Positions 51,140 through 60,685 are shown, numbered from the stretch's first letter. The stretch is 64,000 nucleotides of DNA from Chitinophagaceae bacterium UBA1931 (GCA_002337125.1 DDFJ01000001.1:620001-684000), one strand, 5' to 3'. Translations and numbers: made by a program. Notes: generated by a model not told the origin, from the letters alone.

Positions 51140-52543
51140 ATGAGCAACGCACCGACTACTCTGTTTGATAAAGTGTGGGATGCACACGTAGTAAGAAAGA
51201 TCGAAGATGGTCCAGATGTGTTATTTATTGATCGTCATTTTATTCATGAAGTAACCAGCCCTGTTGCATTCCTTGGATTGCAAACAAGAAATATTCCTGT
51301 GTTATTTCCTGAACGGACATTTGCAACTGCCGATCATAACACGCCAACCATCAACCAGCATTTACCAGTACAGGATCCGCTTTCGGCCAACCAGTTAAAA
51401 GCGTTGGAAACAAACTCAGCCAAGTATGGTATTTCGCATTGGGGTTTGGGTAATCCTAAAAATGGTATTGTGCATGTGGTAGGTCCTGAAAACGGAATAA
51501 CACAGCCGGGTATGACGATTGTTTGTGGTGATTCACATACATCCACACACGGTGCATTTGGTGCCATTGCATTTGGTATTGGTACAAGTGAAGTTGAAAT
51601 GGTATTGTCTTCTCAGTGTATTATGCAGCCAAAGCCAAAGAAGATGCGTATTACCATCAATGGTAAATTAGGCAAAGGCGTTGTACCAAAAGATGTACCG
51701 TTGTTTATTCTTTCGCAGATTTCTGCAAGTGGTGCAACAGGTTATTTTATTGAATTTGCAGGTGAAGTGTTTGAAAATATGAGTATGGAAGGAAGAATGA
51801 CAGTATGTAATCTTTCCATTGAAATGGGTGCACGTGGTGGAATGGTTGCTCCTGATGAAACTACATTCAACTATCTGAATGGAAGAGAGAAAGCTCCTAA
51901 AGGCGAAGCATGGGATAATGCATTGGCTTACTGGAAAACATTGAAGACAGATACAGATGCAAAATTTGATCTCGAATTAATTTTCCATGCCGACCAGATT
52001 GAACCGCAGATCACTTACGGAACAAATCCCGGTCTTGGTACAGGGATTACTCATAACATACCCATTGCATCGCAGGTAAAAGATGGTGAAGCATCTTACA
52101 AAAAATCACTTGCTTACATGGGCTTTGCTGAAAATGAAAAACTCATTGGCAAGCAGGTTGATTATGTGTTCCTCGGAAGTTGTACCAACGGACGTATTGA
52201 AGATTTCCGTGCGTTTGCAAGTATTGTAAAAGGAAAGAAGAAAGCTGCGAACATTACCGCATGGTTGGTTCCCGGTTCGCATATTGTTGAACAGCAGATT
52301 AAAGATGAAGGCATTCTTGATATTTTAACTGAAGCTGGTTTTGAATTACGTCAGCCCGGTTGTTCTGCATGTCTTGCAATGAACGATGATAAAATTCCTG
52401 CCGGTAAATATGCAGTAAGTACAAGTAACAGGAACTTTGAAGGAAGACAAGGACCTGGTGCAAGAACATTATTGGCTAGTCCGCTGGTTGCAGCAGCTGC
52501 TGCAGTAACCGGAGTTGTAACAGATCCGAGAGAGCTGATTTAA
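51140..52543 (+). CDS. leuC: 3-isopropylmalate dehydratase, large subunit
   Basis: 467 residues, aconitase family. Fe-S ligands are in the motifs VFLGSCTNGRIEDF and RQPGCSACLAMNDD (one Cys, then CxxC); GDSHTSTHGAFGAIAFGIGTSEVE is the conserved substrate region. With LeuD it isomerises 2-isopropylmalate to 3-isopropylmalate, and can also act on citramalate in isoleucine synthesis. First gene of the operon, after a spacer with a LysR-type site. Confidence 0.96.
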   Translation: MSNAPTTLFDKVWDAHVVRKIEDGPDVLFIDRHFIHEVTSPVAFLGLQTRNIPVLFPERTFATADHNTPTINQHLPVQDPLSANQLKALETNSAKYGISHWGLGNPKNGIVHVVGPENGITQPGMTIVCGDSHTSTHGAFGAIAFGIGTSEVEMVLSSQCIMQPKPKKMRITINGKLGKGVVPKDVPLFILSQISASGATGYFIEFAGEVFENMSMEGRMTVCNLSIEMGARGGMVAPDETTFNYLNGREKAPKGEAWDNALAYWKTLKTDTDAKFDLELIFHADQIEPQITYGTNPGLGTGITHNIPIASQVKDGEASYKKSLAYMGFAENEKLIGKQVDYVFLGSCTNGRIEDFRAFASIVKGKKKAANITAWLVPGSHIVEQQIKDEGILDILTEAGFELRQPGCSACLAMNDDKIPAGKYAVSTSNRNFEGRQGPGARTLLASPLVAAAAAVTGVVTDPRELI

Positions 52544-52560
52544 TGCACGATGTGCATTTC

Positions 52561-52597
52561 AAACCATAAACAATAAACTTCAAACAATAAACATAAA
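52561..52597. repeat. Degenerate 7-bp tandem array (unit AAACNNN, 5 units)
   Basis: Five consecutive heptamers beginning AAAC run from 52561 to 52595, in the spacer between leuC and leuD, and abut the leuD ATG. AAACAAT occurs twice, 14 bp apart. Confidence 0.78.
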
Positions 52598-53194
52598 ATG
52601 GCTTACGATAAATTTACAGTCCTTAAAAGTTCAGCGGTTCCAATGCCGATTGAAAATGTGGATACCGACCAGATTATTCCTGCCCGTTTCTTAAAGGCAA
52701 CTGAAAGAAAAGGTTTTGGTGATAATCTTTTCCGTGACTGGCGCTATAATGGCGATGATACTCCAAAACAGGATTTCGTATTGAACAATCCAATCTATTC
52801 TGGAAAAATTCTTGTTGGTGGTAAAAACTTTGGAAGCGGAAGCAGCCGTGAACATGCTGCATGGGCTATTTACGATTACGGTTTCCGTTGTGTAATATCC
52901 AGTTTCTTCGCTGATATTTTTAAAGGAAATGCGCTTAACATTGGTATACTTCCTGTAACAGTTAGTCCTGAATTCCTGGATAAAATTTTCAAAGCAATTG
53001 AAGCTGATCCAAAAACTGAACTGGAAGTAAATCTTGCTGAACAGACAGTTACAATACTTGCAACTGGCGAAAAAGAATCATTCGATATTAACGGTTATAA
53101 AAAGCATAACCTGATGAATGGTTTTGATGATATTGATTACCTGCAGGCAATGAAGCAGGATATTCAGCAATTTGCAACAGCAAGTCCATATTAA
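52598..53194 (+). CDS. leuD: 3-isopropylmalate dehydratase, small subunit
   Basis: 198 residues, the swivelling domain. ENVDTDQIIPARFLKATERKGFGDNLFRDWRY and GGKNFGSGSSREHAAWAIYDYGFRCVIS are signature segments. It completes LeuC. A terminator follows before the synthase gene. Confidence 0.96.
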   Translation: MAYDKFTVLKSSAVPMPIENVDTDQIIPARFLKATERKGFGDNLFRDWRYNGDDTPKQDFVLNNPIYSGKILVGGKNFGSGSSREHAAWAIYDYGFRCVISSFFADIFKGNALNIGILPVTVSPEFLDKIFKAIEADPKTELEVNLAEQTVTILATGEKESFDINGYKKHNLMNGFDDIDYLQAMKQDIQQFATASPY

Positions 53195-53201
53195 AGAATG
53201 C

Positions 53202-53237
53202 AAACCCTGAAGGTTTTTAAAACCTTCAGGGTTTTAT
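53202..53237 (+). terminator. Terminator inside the leu operon, after leuD
   Basis: Arms 53202-53215 and 53221-53234 (core CCCTGAAGG / CCTTCAGGG), short loop, T run. The following gene starts at 53262. Confidence 0.85.
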
Positions 53238-53261
53238 TAAGCCTTTTAAACGTTAAGATAC

Positions 53262-54785
53262 ATGCCCAACAAACAACGCTACATTGAAATCATGGATACC
53301 ACACTGCGTGATGGTGAACAAACCAGTGGAGTATCTTTTTCTGCATCGGAGAAATTAACGATCGCACAATTACTCTTAACAGAAGTAAAAGTCGATCGTA
53401 TTGAAGTTGCATCAGCACGTGTGTCGGAAGGAGAGTTTGATGCAGTTAAGAAAATCACCAAATGGGCAAAAGCAAACGGATTACTGAACAGGGTGGAAGT
53501 ATTGACGTTTGTTGATGGTGATGTGTCGATTAAATGGATGCAGGAAGCCGGTGCAAAAGTGATGAACCTGTTAACAAAGGGTTCACTCAATCATCTTACA
53601 CACCAACTGAAGAAAAAACCTGAACAGCATTTTGCAGATATTGCTGCTGTCATAAAATCAGCAAAGAAAAAAGGAATTGAAACCAATGTATATCTCGAAG
53701 ACTGGAGCAATGGTATGCGCCATTCCAGAGAGTATGTATTTCAATACCTTGATTTTATTGTAACACAACCGGTAAAGCGTGTAATGCTTCCCGATACATT
53801 GGGAATTTTAACGCCATCCGAAGTGTTTGAATTTATTTCTGAAATCGTTCAGCGTTATCCCAACACTCATTTTGATTTTCATGGTCATAATGATTATGAT
53901 CTTGGCACCGCCAATGTACTTGAAGCAATGAAAGCAGGAGTGCATGGTTTGCATTTGACAGTGAATGGTATGGGCGAGCGTGCAGGTAATGCGCCGCTTG
54001 CAAGTGCTATTGCTGTAATGCATGATTTTATGCCGCAGATCAAATCATCTGTTGTTGAAAATTCATTATATAGTGTAAGCAAGCTCGTTGAAACATTTTC
54101 AGGTATACGTATACCTGCCAACAAACCTGTTGTAGGCGAAAACGTATTTACTCAAACAGCAGGCATTCATGCTGATGGTGATAAAAAGAAAAATCTTTAC
54201 TTCAGTGAGCTGATGCCTGAGCGTTTTGGTCGCCAGCGCAAATATGCATTGGGTAAAACCAGTGGCAAGGCCAATATTGAAAACAACCTTGCACAGCTGG
54301 GTATTCAATTATCAGACAGCGATCTAAAAAAAGTTACACAACGTATCATTGAATTGGGCGATAAGAAAGAAGTGGTTACACAGGCCGATCTTCCTTACAT
54401 CATTTCAGATATTCTCGACAGCAATACAGTTACAGATGCAGTGAAGATTGAGAATTATGTATTGACACATTCCAAAGATCTTCGTCCATCAGCAACCATC
54501 AGCATTGTAATCAATGGCGAATCGTTTGAAGAACATGCACAGGGCGATGGTCAGTACGATGCATTTATGAATGCGTTAAAAAAAATCTACAAACAAAAGA
54601 AAGTGGAACTTCCGGTACTTACCGATTACGCAGTGCGTATTCCTCCGGGAGGTAAAAGTGATGCATTGTGTGAAACAATCATTACCTGGAATATCAATAA
54701 CAGGGAATTTAAAACAAGAGGACTTGACAGTGATCAAACTGTTTCAGCAATAAAGGCAACGCAGAAAATGTTGAATAATATTTAA
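53262..54785 (+). CDS. 2-isopropylmalate synthase / citramalate synthase family protein
   Basis: 507 residues: a TIM-barrel catalytic domain with MDTTLRDGEQTSGVSFSASEKLTIA (metal-binding Asp and substrate Arg) and FDFHGHNDYDLGTANVLEAMKAG (metal-site HGHND), then a C-terminal LeuA-type regulatory domain (about 390-507). The enzyme condenses acetyl-CoA with 2-oxoisovalerate (leucine) or pyruvate (citramalate, isoleucine). The motif GEQTSGVSF rather than GEQSPG sets it apart from classic LeuA, and no second synthase is present here; I cannot decide between the two substrates. Confidence 0.88.
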   Translation: MPNKQRYIEIMDTTLRDGEQTSGVSFSASEKLTIAQLLLTEVKVDRIEVASARVSEGEFDAVKKITKWAKANGLLNRVEVLTFVDGDVSIKWMQEAGAKVMNLLTKGSLNHLTHQLKKKPEQHFADIAAVIKSAKKKGIETNVYLEDWSNGMRHSREYVFQYLDFIVTQPVKRVMLPDTLGILTPSEVFEFISEIVQRYPNTHFDFHGHNDYDLGTANVLEAMKAGVHGLHLTVNGMGERAGNAPLASAIAVMHDFMPQIKSSVVENSLYSVSKLVETFSGIRIPANKPVVGENVFTQTAGIHADGDKKKNLYFSELMPERFGRQRKYALGKTSGKANIENNLAQLGIQLSDSDLKKVTQRIIELGDKKEVVTQADLPYIISDILDSNTVTDAVKIENYVLTHSKDLRPSATISIVINGESFEEHAQGDGQYDAFMNALKKIYKQKKVELPVLTDYAVRIPPGGKSDALCETIITWNINNREFKTRGLDSDQTVSAIKATQKMLNNI

Positions 54786-55220
54786 GAGGCACAATGGCAC
54801 TGAGTAGCAAAGGCACAAAGTAAAATGTCTGAGATTAAAACATATCGTGATTTACTGGTTTGGCAAAAATCGATGAATCTTGTTACCGAGATCTATCATG
54901 CAAGTGCTAAGTTTCCTTCAACAGAAGTTTATGGACTTGTTAGCCAGATCAGGCGCTGTGCTGTGTCGTTACCAAGTAATATTGCAGAAGGTTATGGGAG
55001 AAATTCAACAGGCGATTACAAGCGGTTCTTACAGATATCTTTGGCTTCATTGTTTGAATTACAAACGCAGTTGGAAATTGCATTCAATCTTGGTTATTAT
55101 TCTAAAGAACTTTTTGATGACATCATGAACAAGACGTACGAGCTTGAAAGGATGTTATCCTCATTAATAAGTAAAATTAAATAAGCGGGAAACTTTGTGC
55201 CTTTGTGCCTAAGTGCCTGT
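54786..55220. mobile_element. Candidate non-autonomous cassette: four-helix-bundle gene bracketed by inverted short-period repeats
   Basis: Left side 54786-54821 carries GGCAC units at 54788, 54796 and 54812 on an 8-bp grid. The right side 55192-55217 carries GTGCC units at 55197, 55205 and 55213 on the same grid in inverted orientation. The 13-mers AAAGGCACAAAGT (54809-54821) and ACTTTGTGCCTTT (55192-55204) are exact inverted repeats. The cassette holds one gene and sits between the synthase and leuB. No target-site duplication is evident. Confidence 0.5.
54825..55184 (+). CDS. Four-helix-bundle protein of the 23S rRNA intervening sequence (S23/IVP) family
   Basis: 119 residues matching the family pattern: TYRDLLVWQKSMNLVTEIYHASAKFPSTEVYGLVSQIRRCAVSLPSNIAEGYGRNSTGDYKRFLQISLASLFELQTQLEIAFNLGY. 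It forms a four-helix bundle that assembles into pentamers in known structures, and was first found encoded within intervening sequences of 23S rRNA genes; a related fold is the Avd protein of diversity-generating retroelements. No biochemical role is established. It is flanked by inverted repeats and splits the leu operon, which suggests that it moved in as a unit. Confidence 0.9.
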   Translation: MSEIKTYRDLLVWQKSMNLVTEIYHASAKFPSTEVYGLVSQIRRCAVSLPSNIAEGYGRNSTGDYKRFLQISLASLFELQTQLEIAFNLGYYSKELFDDIMNKTYELERMLSSLISKIK

Positions 55221-55234
55221 AAAACTCAAAACAA

Positions 55235-56308
55235 ATGGCAACAAAACACATTTTAATTGTTCCTGGCGATGGAATTGGACAGGAAGTAACAGCAGTTGGT
55301 AAAAAAGTATTAGATAAAATAGCTGCAAAATACGGTCATACGTTTACATACGATGAAGCATTGATTGGTCATGTTGCTATTGAAGCAACAGGTAATCCTT
55401 TGCCTGATGAATCATTGGAGAAAATGCGTAAGTCAGATGCAGTTTTATTCGGTGCAGTTGGTCATCCCAAATATGATAACGATCCTTCCGCAAAAGTTCG
55501 ACCTGAGCAGGGTTTATTGAAGATGAGAAAGGAGTTGGGGCTATATGCAAATCTTCGTCCTATTAAATTATTTGATGAACTGCTTGGTGCATCAAGCATC
55601 AAACCTGAAATATTAAAAGGAGCAGATATTCTTTTCTTCCGTGAGTTAACAGGTGATATTTATTTTGGCGAAAAAGGCCGAAAGAATAATGGCGATACTG
55701 CTTTTGATATTGCAGAATACAGCCGTTTTGAAGTGGAGCGTATTGCACGCAAAGCATTTGATGCTGCACGCACAAGAAGAAAAAAATTATGTTCAGTTGA
55801 TAAAGCCAATGTAATTGAAACATCAAGACTTTGGCGTGAAGTTGTTCAAAAAGTAGCACTGGAATATCCTGATGTGGAAGTGGAGCATCAGTTTGTTGAT
55901 GCTACAGCTATGTTGCTTATCAAAGATCCACGTCGTTTTGATGTGGTGGTAACAGCTAATTTGTTTGGCGATATTCTTACCGATGAAGCTTCACAAATTG
56001 CTGGATCAATGGGTATGCTGGCAAGTGCATCTATCGGCGATGGTACAGGCGTGTATGAACCCATTCACGGATCGGCACATGATATTACCGGTAAAGGTGT
56101 TGCCAACCCGCTGGCATCTATTTTATCTGCTGCATTGTTGCTGGATATTTCTTTTGGAATGAAAGAAGAATCAGAAACAGTGATTAACGCAGTTGATAAA
56201 GTTCTGAAAGCTGGTTTCAGAACAAGAGATATTGCTGATGCATCAACTCCGGCAGATAAAATACTTGGCACTGAAGCAATTGGTGAAGAAGTGCTGAAGT
56301 TCATTTAA
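55235..56308 (+). CDS. leuB: 3-isopropylmalate dehydrogenase
   Basis: 357 residues, full length for LeuB. IVPGDGIGQEVTAVGKKVL, PEQGLLKMRKELGLYANLRPIKLFD with substrate arginines, FFRELTGDIYFGEKGR, and the NAD-binding end GSAHDITGKGVANPLASILSAALLL are intact. It oxidatively decarboxylates 3-isopropylmalate. Separated from the synthase by the four-helix-bundle cassette. Confidence 0.96.
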   Translation: MATKHILIVPGDGIGQEVTAVGKKVLDKIAAKYGHTFTYDEALIGHVAIEATGNPLPDESLEKMRKSDAVLFGAVGHPKYDNDPSAKVRPEQGLLKMRKELGLYANLRPIKLFDELLGASSIKPEILKGADILFFRELTGDIYFGEKGRKNNGDTAFDIAEYSRFEVERIARKAFDAARTRRKKLCSVDKANVIETSRLWREVVQKVALEYPDVEVEHQFVDATAMLLIKDPRRFDVVVTANLFGDILTDEASQIAGSMGMLASASIGDGTGVYEPIHGSAHDITGKGVANPLASILSAALLLDISFGMKEESETVINAVDKVLKAGFRTRDIADASTPADKILGTEAIGEEVLKFI

Positions 56309-56331
56309 AAAAATAATATCTGATTAACAAT

Positions 56332-56362
56332 GGCAATCCATTAGGATTGCCTTTTCTTTTTT
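56332..56362 (+). terminator. Terminator of the leu operon
   Basis: Arms GGCAATCC (56332-56339) and GGATTGCC (56344-56351), loop ATTA, then a long T-rich tract. Confidence 0.88.
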
Positions 56363-56442
56363 TGTGTGAATAATTGTTAAGTGTACGTTTATTAAACCAG
56401 GATAAAATTCTGTACTTTCATCCCCGATTTGACTACTACAAG

Positions 56443-59400
56443 ATGGATATGAAGTTGCGTTGCCTGTTTGTTGGGTTTGTTTTTCTCATTTTCAGAAGTT
56501 ATGCTTCCGATTCTATCCGTGTTCAGTATCTCGGTATTGAACAGGGGCTTTCCAATAATGTTGTTACAAGTATTTATCGTGATCATGATGGATTTATGTG
56601 GTTTGGCACATACGATGGGCTGAACAGGTATGATGGATATGGTTTTAAGATTTTCAGGAATATCATCGGCGACTCATCATCTCTTGTTGATAATCACATC
56701 TACACAATGGCTGGTGATGCCAAACATAATATCTGGATCTGTACATCAAAAGGTATCAGCATTTTCAATCCTATCAATTCTTCTTTCAAAACACCCAAAT
56801 ACATTCCATATGGCAGGAGCAAGGCAGAGAACCTCACTGAAGTTGCGCCATATGTATATTCTGTCAATGACGGGGCAGCTATCCTCATCGCAACACCAAC
56901 AAAGGGTTTAATTTATTTTGAAGGAAATGATCAGGCTGGTGTACAGATTCCGTTCAGGGATGGAAAAACAAATTACAGCGTATCGTGCCTTGTTTATGAT
57001 CCGGTGCGTAAGAAAGTATGGATGTTTATTCCACAAGCGGGTTTATGTCTTTTTGATCCTTCATCAAAAACATTCAACACAGTCAGCAGCCCTGTTACTT
57101 CTGCCAATTGTTTTAAAACAGATGAAAACGGTCATTTATGGATTGGAAATGATGAAGGGCTTTTTCTCTTCAATGTTAATGATGGAACGGTTTCCGAAAA
57201 TAAACTCCAGGGAAGGTATCGTGTCATCAATCTCCTGAACGACAAAAAGAATACACTTTGGATTGCCACTGACGGCGGTGGATTGATGTACTTTAAACCG
57301 GGCAGTTCAAAAGCGTTGCCTTATGTAAATGCATCAGGTACACCTGTAACAAACAGTAATGCAGTATACGCCATTTACCAGGATGAAAGCGACAGGAAAT
57401 GGATTGGAACATTACGTGGAGGTATCAACCTGATTCTTCCCGGCTCCAATACATTTACGCATATAACATACAATGCACCCGGGCAAAACAACATCATTAA
57501 TAATTTCATTCTTTCGGCCTGCGAAGATGAGAAAAATAATATCTGGATAGGAACAGATGGAGCAGGACTTCGTTACTGGAACAGGGAAAAAAATCAATAC
57601 AGCCAGTTTGTACACGATGCAGGATCACCCAATTCAATAAGCAGCAATTTTATTACGAGCATCATTAAAGATGAGCTGAATGATACGTGGATATCAACTT
57701 ATTTTGGTGGTATTAACCGGCTGAAGATAAACTCGAATTCTTTTGAACATTTTTCCTGTTTTAATCCGCTTACAAAAAACTACGAAAACAACGTCTGGAT
57801 TGTTTATGAAGACAGACAAAAGAAAATCTGGGCCAGTACAGTTAACAACGGAACCTTGTATGTTTTCAACCGCAGCACAAATAAATTTGAGTTGTTTGAT
57901 GATAAGATTGTGAATGTGCAATGTATTGCTGAAGATAAAAGCGGGCAATTATGGGCAGGAAATTACAATTCATTGATATTGATTGACCGTGTTCAGAAAA
58001 AACATAAAATTTACCCGATAGGTTACCCTGTACGTTGTATTCATGAAGGAAAGAATAATGAATTTTGGGTTGGTACAGAAGGAGGAGGTTTGCTCGAATT
58101 CGACAGGAAGAAAGAAACGTTTCAACGTTTAACAACAAGCGATGGATTACCGAGCAATACTATACTTCGTATGCTTGAGGATAAAAAAGGTCATTTGTGG
58201 TTGAGCACTTACAATGGTCTTTCACGCTTTGATCCTGAAAAAAAATCATGCAGAAACTTTTTTCAGTCGGATGGTTTACAAAGCAACCAGTTTAGTTTTA
58301 ATGCAGGAATGGTATTGCATTCAGGAGAATTTTTGTTTGGAGGTATAAAGGGGTTTAATATTTTTTATCCTGATAGTATAACCGATAAGAAAACGCTTCC
58401 TAAAATATTTTTAACCGGGCTGAAGATTAATAATACCTCTGTTGAAGATGATGATTCGTATGTAAGCAAACGGGAAATGGAAAAAATCAAGGAGATCACT
58501 GTTCCATTTGATAAAGCTGTTGTATCACTTGATTTTCTTGCACTGGAATATTCAGGTGTTGATAAAATAAAATATGCTTACCAGTTAGAAGGATGGGATA
58601 AGAACTGGAACTATGTAAACAATATCCGTACGGCTAATTATACCCGTTTACAGGAAGGAAGTTACCTGTTTAAAATAAAAGTGACCAATGCAGATGGTGT
58701 ATGGAGTGGCGAAACCCAGCTGTTAAAAATTATTGTATTACCTCCGTGGTACCGTTCATGGTGGGCATACATTATTTATGCTATCCTTGTTGTTGGTGCT
58801 GTGTATTTGTATTTATCTTATAACAAGCGCCAGGAACGTATGCGTTATGAAATTAAACTGGCACACCTGGAAAGTGAAAAAGAAAAAGAATTGACCGAAA
58901 AAAAGATTTCCTTCTTCACACATATTTCGCATGAGTTCAGAACACCATTAACGCTTATCATCAATCCGCTTAAAGAACTCACCAAAGAAAATCTCAGTGA
59001 TGAGTTTCATAAAAAAACGTTGATGATTCAGCGTAATGCAAAACGGTTGCTGAGTCTTGTTGATCAGCTGTTATTGTTTCGCAAGGTAGAATCAGTTGAT
59101 CAACAGATGCGGATTGAGCATTTTGATCTTGCTGAAGTGTGCAATGAAGTTTACCTCAGCTTTCACCAGCATGCTGTTGCCAAGCAAATCAATTTTCTCT
59201 ATGAGAAACCTGATCATGAAATACCCGTTTATGCAGATAAGGAAAAGATCGAAATCATTTTGTTCAACCTTATCTCCAACGCATTTAAATACACCAACCT
59301 GAAAGGAGAAATTGAATTAAGCATAAACGATACCGGTAACGAGCTGCATATTGCCGTGAGAGATACCGGCAGCGGTATTCCTGCTGAAACGGGGGCAAAG

Positions 59401-60507
59401 CTTTTTGAATCGTTTTACCAGGCCGATAATACGGATAAAGCTTCGCAAACAGGTTTTGGAATTGGTTTATATGTTTCACGAAAACTTGCACAGGCGCATC
59501 ATGGCAGTCTTTCTTATACAAGTGAAGTAGGCAAGGGAACAACCTTTACGCTTACGTTATTAAAAGGCAAGGCACATTTCGGCAAAGAGCATATCAGCGA
59601 AGAGCTGAAAACAAACCAAACCATTTTACAGGAACTGGTTGAAGAGCCGGAAACAGAAACCTTACTTGCCGATGAAATTGAAAACAAGAAGAACAAATCG
59701 AAAGTAATTGATAAGATCACTTCGGGTATGCCTACAATGGTGGTGGTGGATGATAATGCGGAGCTTCGTGGTTATATCAGGCAGATTTTCTCCGAAATGT
59801 TTACCGTTTATGAAGCCGATGATGGCAGTACCGGTTTTGAACTTATCCGCAAGGAAATGCCCGATATTGTGATCAGTGATGTAATGATGAAGCAGGTAAA
59901 CGGTATTGAACTGGTGAAAAAAGTAAAGGAAACATCTTCGCTTGCCCATATCCCCGTTATTTTATTAACAGCCAGTTCATCGGGCGATGTGAAGCTGAAA
60001 GGTATTGAAGGTGGAGCCGAAGATTATATTACCAAGCCTTTTGATAAAGAATTCATCGTGGCACGTGTAAAAAATATCCTGAAAGGACGAAACCGCCTGC
60101 AGGATTATTTCTTTCACACTGTTACGCTTAAACCTACAGCATCAATTTCAGGTGAGCATAAAGAATTTCTTGAAGCCTGCATCGCCATCGTTGAAAAGCA
60201 CATGGCCGATCCTGATTTCAATATCCAGACTTTCTGTAAAGAAATAGGCATGAGCCATCCATCGCTTTACAAAAAAATCAAAACAATCTCCGGGTTAACT
60301 GTCAATGTATTTATCAGGTACCTCCGTTTGCGGAAGGCGGCTGAACTTTTAATTACCAGCAACAAAACCATTGTGGAGGTAACCTATATTACTGGGTTTA
60401 ACGATGTGCGATATTTCAGGGAACAGTTCTTTAAGCTGTTTGAAATGAAACCATCGGACTATGTAAAAAAATACAGAAAGCCTTTTGCAAATAACAAACC
60501 TGAATAG
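56443..60507 (+). CDS. Hybrid two-component system regulator (HTCS)
   Basis: 1354 residues from the ATG at 56443 (MDMKLRCLFVGFVFLIF signal peptide); an upstream TTG frame start at 56374 lies close to the leuB terminator and is rejected. Order: periplasmic two-blade beta-propeller sensor of Reg_prop repeats (W-x-GT/GLNRY patterns, residues about 25-680), Y_Y_Y domain (about 680-760), one membrane helix (about 766-788), HisKA with phospho-His830 (FFTHISHEFRTPL), HATPase (about 930-1040), receiver domain with phospho-acceptor Asp1146 (VISDVMM), and an AraC-type HTH (about 1250-1354). It should sense a glycan oligosaccharide in the periplasm and activate the adjacent susC/susD genes. Confidence 0.94.
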   Translation: MDMKLRCLFVGFVFLIFRSYASDSIRVQYLGIEQGLSNNVVTSIYRDHDGFMWFGTYDGLNRYDGYGFKIFRNIIGDSSSLVDNHIYTMAGDAKHNIWICTSKGISIFNPINSSFKTPKYIPYGRSKAENLTEVAPYVYSVNDGAAILIATPTKGLIYFEGNDQAGVQIPFRDGKTNYSVSCLVYDPVRKKVWMFIPQAGLCLFDPSSKTFNTVSSPVTSANCFKTDENGHLWIGNDEGLFLFNVNDGTVSENKLQGRYRVINLLNDKKNTLWIATDGGGLMYFKPGSSKALPYVNASGTPVTNSNAVYAIYQDESDRKWIGTLRGGINLILPGSNTFTHITYNAPGQNNIINNFILSACEDEKNNIWIGTDGAGLRYWNREKNQYSQFVHDAGSPNSISSNFITSIIKDELNDTWISTYFGGINRLKINSNSFEHFSCFNPLTKNYENNVWIVYEDRQKKIWASTVNNGTLYVFNRSTNKFELFDDKIVNVQCIAEDKSGQLWAGNYNSLILIDRVQKKHKIYPIGYPVRCIHEGKNNEFWVGTEGGGLLEFDRKKETFQRLTTSDGLPSNTILRMLEDKKGHLWLSTYNGLSRFDPEKKSCRNFFQSDGLQSNQFSFNAGMVLHSGEFLFGGIKGFNIFYPDSITDKKTLPKIFLTGLKINNTSVEDDDSYVSKREMEKIKEITVPFDKAVVSLDFLALEYSGVDKIKYAYQLEGWDKNWNYVNNIRTANYTRLQEGSYLFKIKVTNADGVWSGETQLLKIIVLPPWYRSWWAYIIYAILVVGAVYLYLSYNKRQERMRYEIKLAHLESEKEKELTEKKISFFTHISHEFRTPLTLIINPLKELTKENLSDEFHKKTLMIQRNAKRLLSLVDQLLLFRKVESVDQQMRIEHFDLAEVCNEVYLSFHQHAVAKQINFLYEKPDHEIPVYADKEKIEIILFNLISNAFKYTNLKGEIELSINDTGNELHIAVRDTGSGIPAETGAKLFESFYQADNTDKASQTGFGIGLYVSRKLAQAHHGSLSYTSEVGKGTTFTLTLLKGKAHFGKEHISEELKTNQTILQELVEEPETETLLADEIENKKNKSKVIDKITSGMPTMVVVDDNAELRGYIRQIFSEMFTVYEADDGSTGFELIRKEMPDIVISDVMMKQVNGIELVKKVKETSSLAHIPVILLTASSSGDVKLKGIEGGAEDYITKPFDKEFIVARVKNILKGRNRLQDYFFHTVTLKPTASISGEHKEFLEACIAIVEKHMADPDFNIQTFCKEIGMSHPSLYKKIKTISGLTVNVFIRYLRLRKAAELLITSNKTIVEVTYITGFNDVRYFREQFFKLFEMKPSDYVKKYRKPFANNKPE

Positions 60508-60628
60508 GGTGAGTTTTTCATTTTACGCTGAAGAATGCTGTAAAAATTGAGTTTACCCCCTTATTTTGATTATTTGTCCCCCCCGAAAAAGTAAAATTCA
60601 TACCCAAATTTGGATGTTATTTCTGCGA

Positions 60629-60652
60629 AATGATTGCAAGGTTGTAATCATT
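60629..60652. promoter_or_regulatory. Imperfect palindrome upstream of susC
   Basis: 24 bp with arms AATGATT-CAA and TTG-AATCATT, mismatched only at the centre and one position per arm, 33 bases upstream of the susC ATG. It could be a binding site for the adjacent HTCS regulator or a hairpin in the susC leader. Elsewhere in the 178-bp spacer there is a C7 tract (about 60581-60587) and no clean promoter. Confidence 0.35.
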
Positions 60653-60685
60653 AACTGCTTATTAAAAACTTAAAATTGCTGTCGT

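Noticed and set aside
54786..55220. CRISPR-like interpretation of the GGCAC repeats
   Set aside because: Units are 8 bp without spacers, in inverted sets around a gene, with no cas genes in the window.
56374..56442. TTG-initiated extension of the HTCS gene
   Set aside because: It starts next to the T-rich leu terminator and precedes a normal signal peptide that begins at the ATG at 56443.
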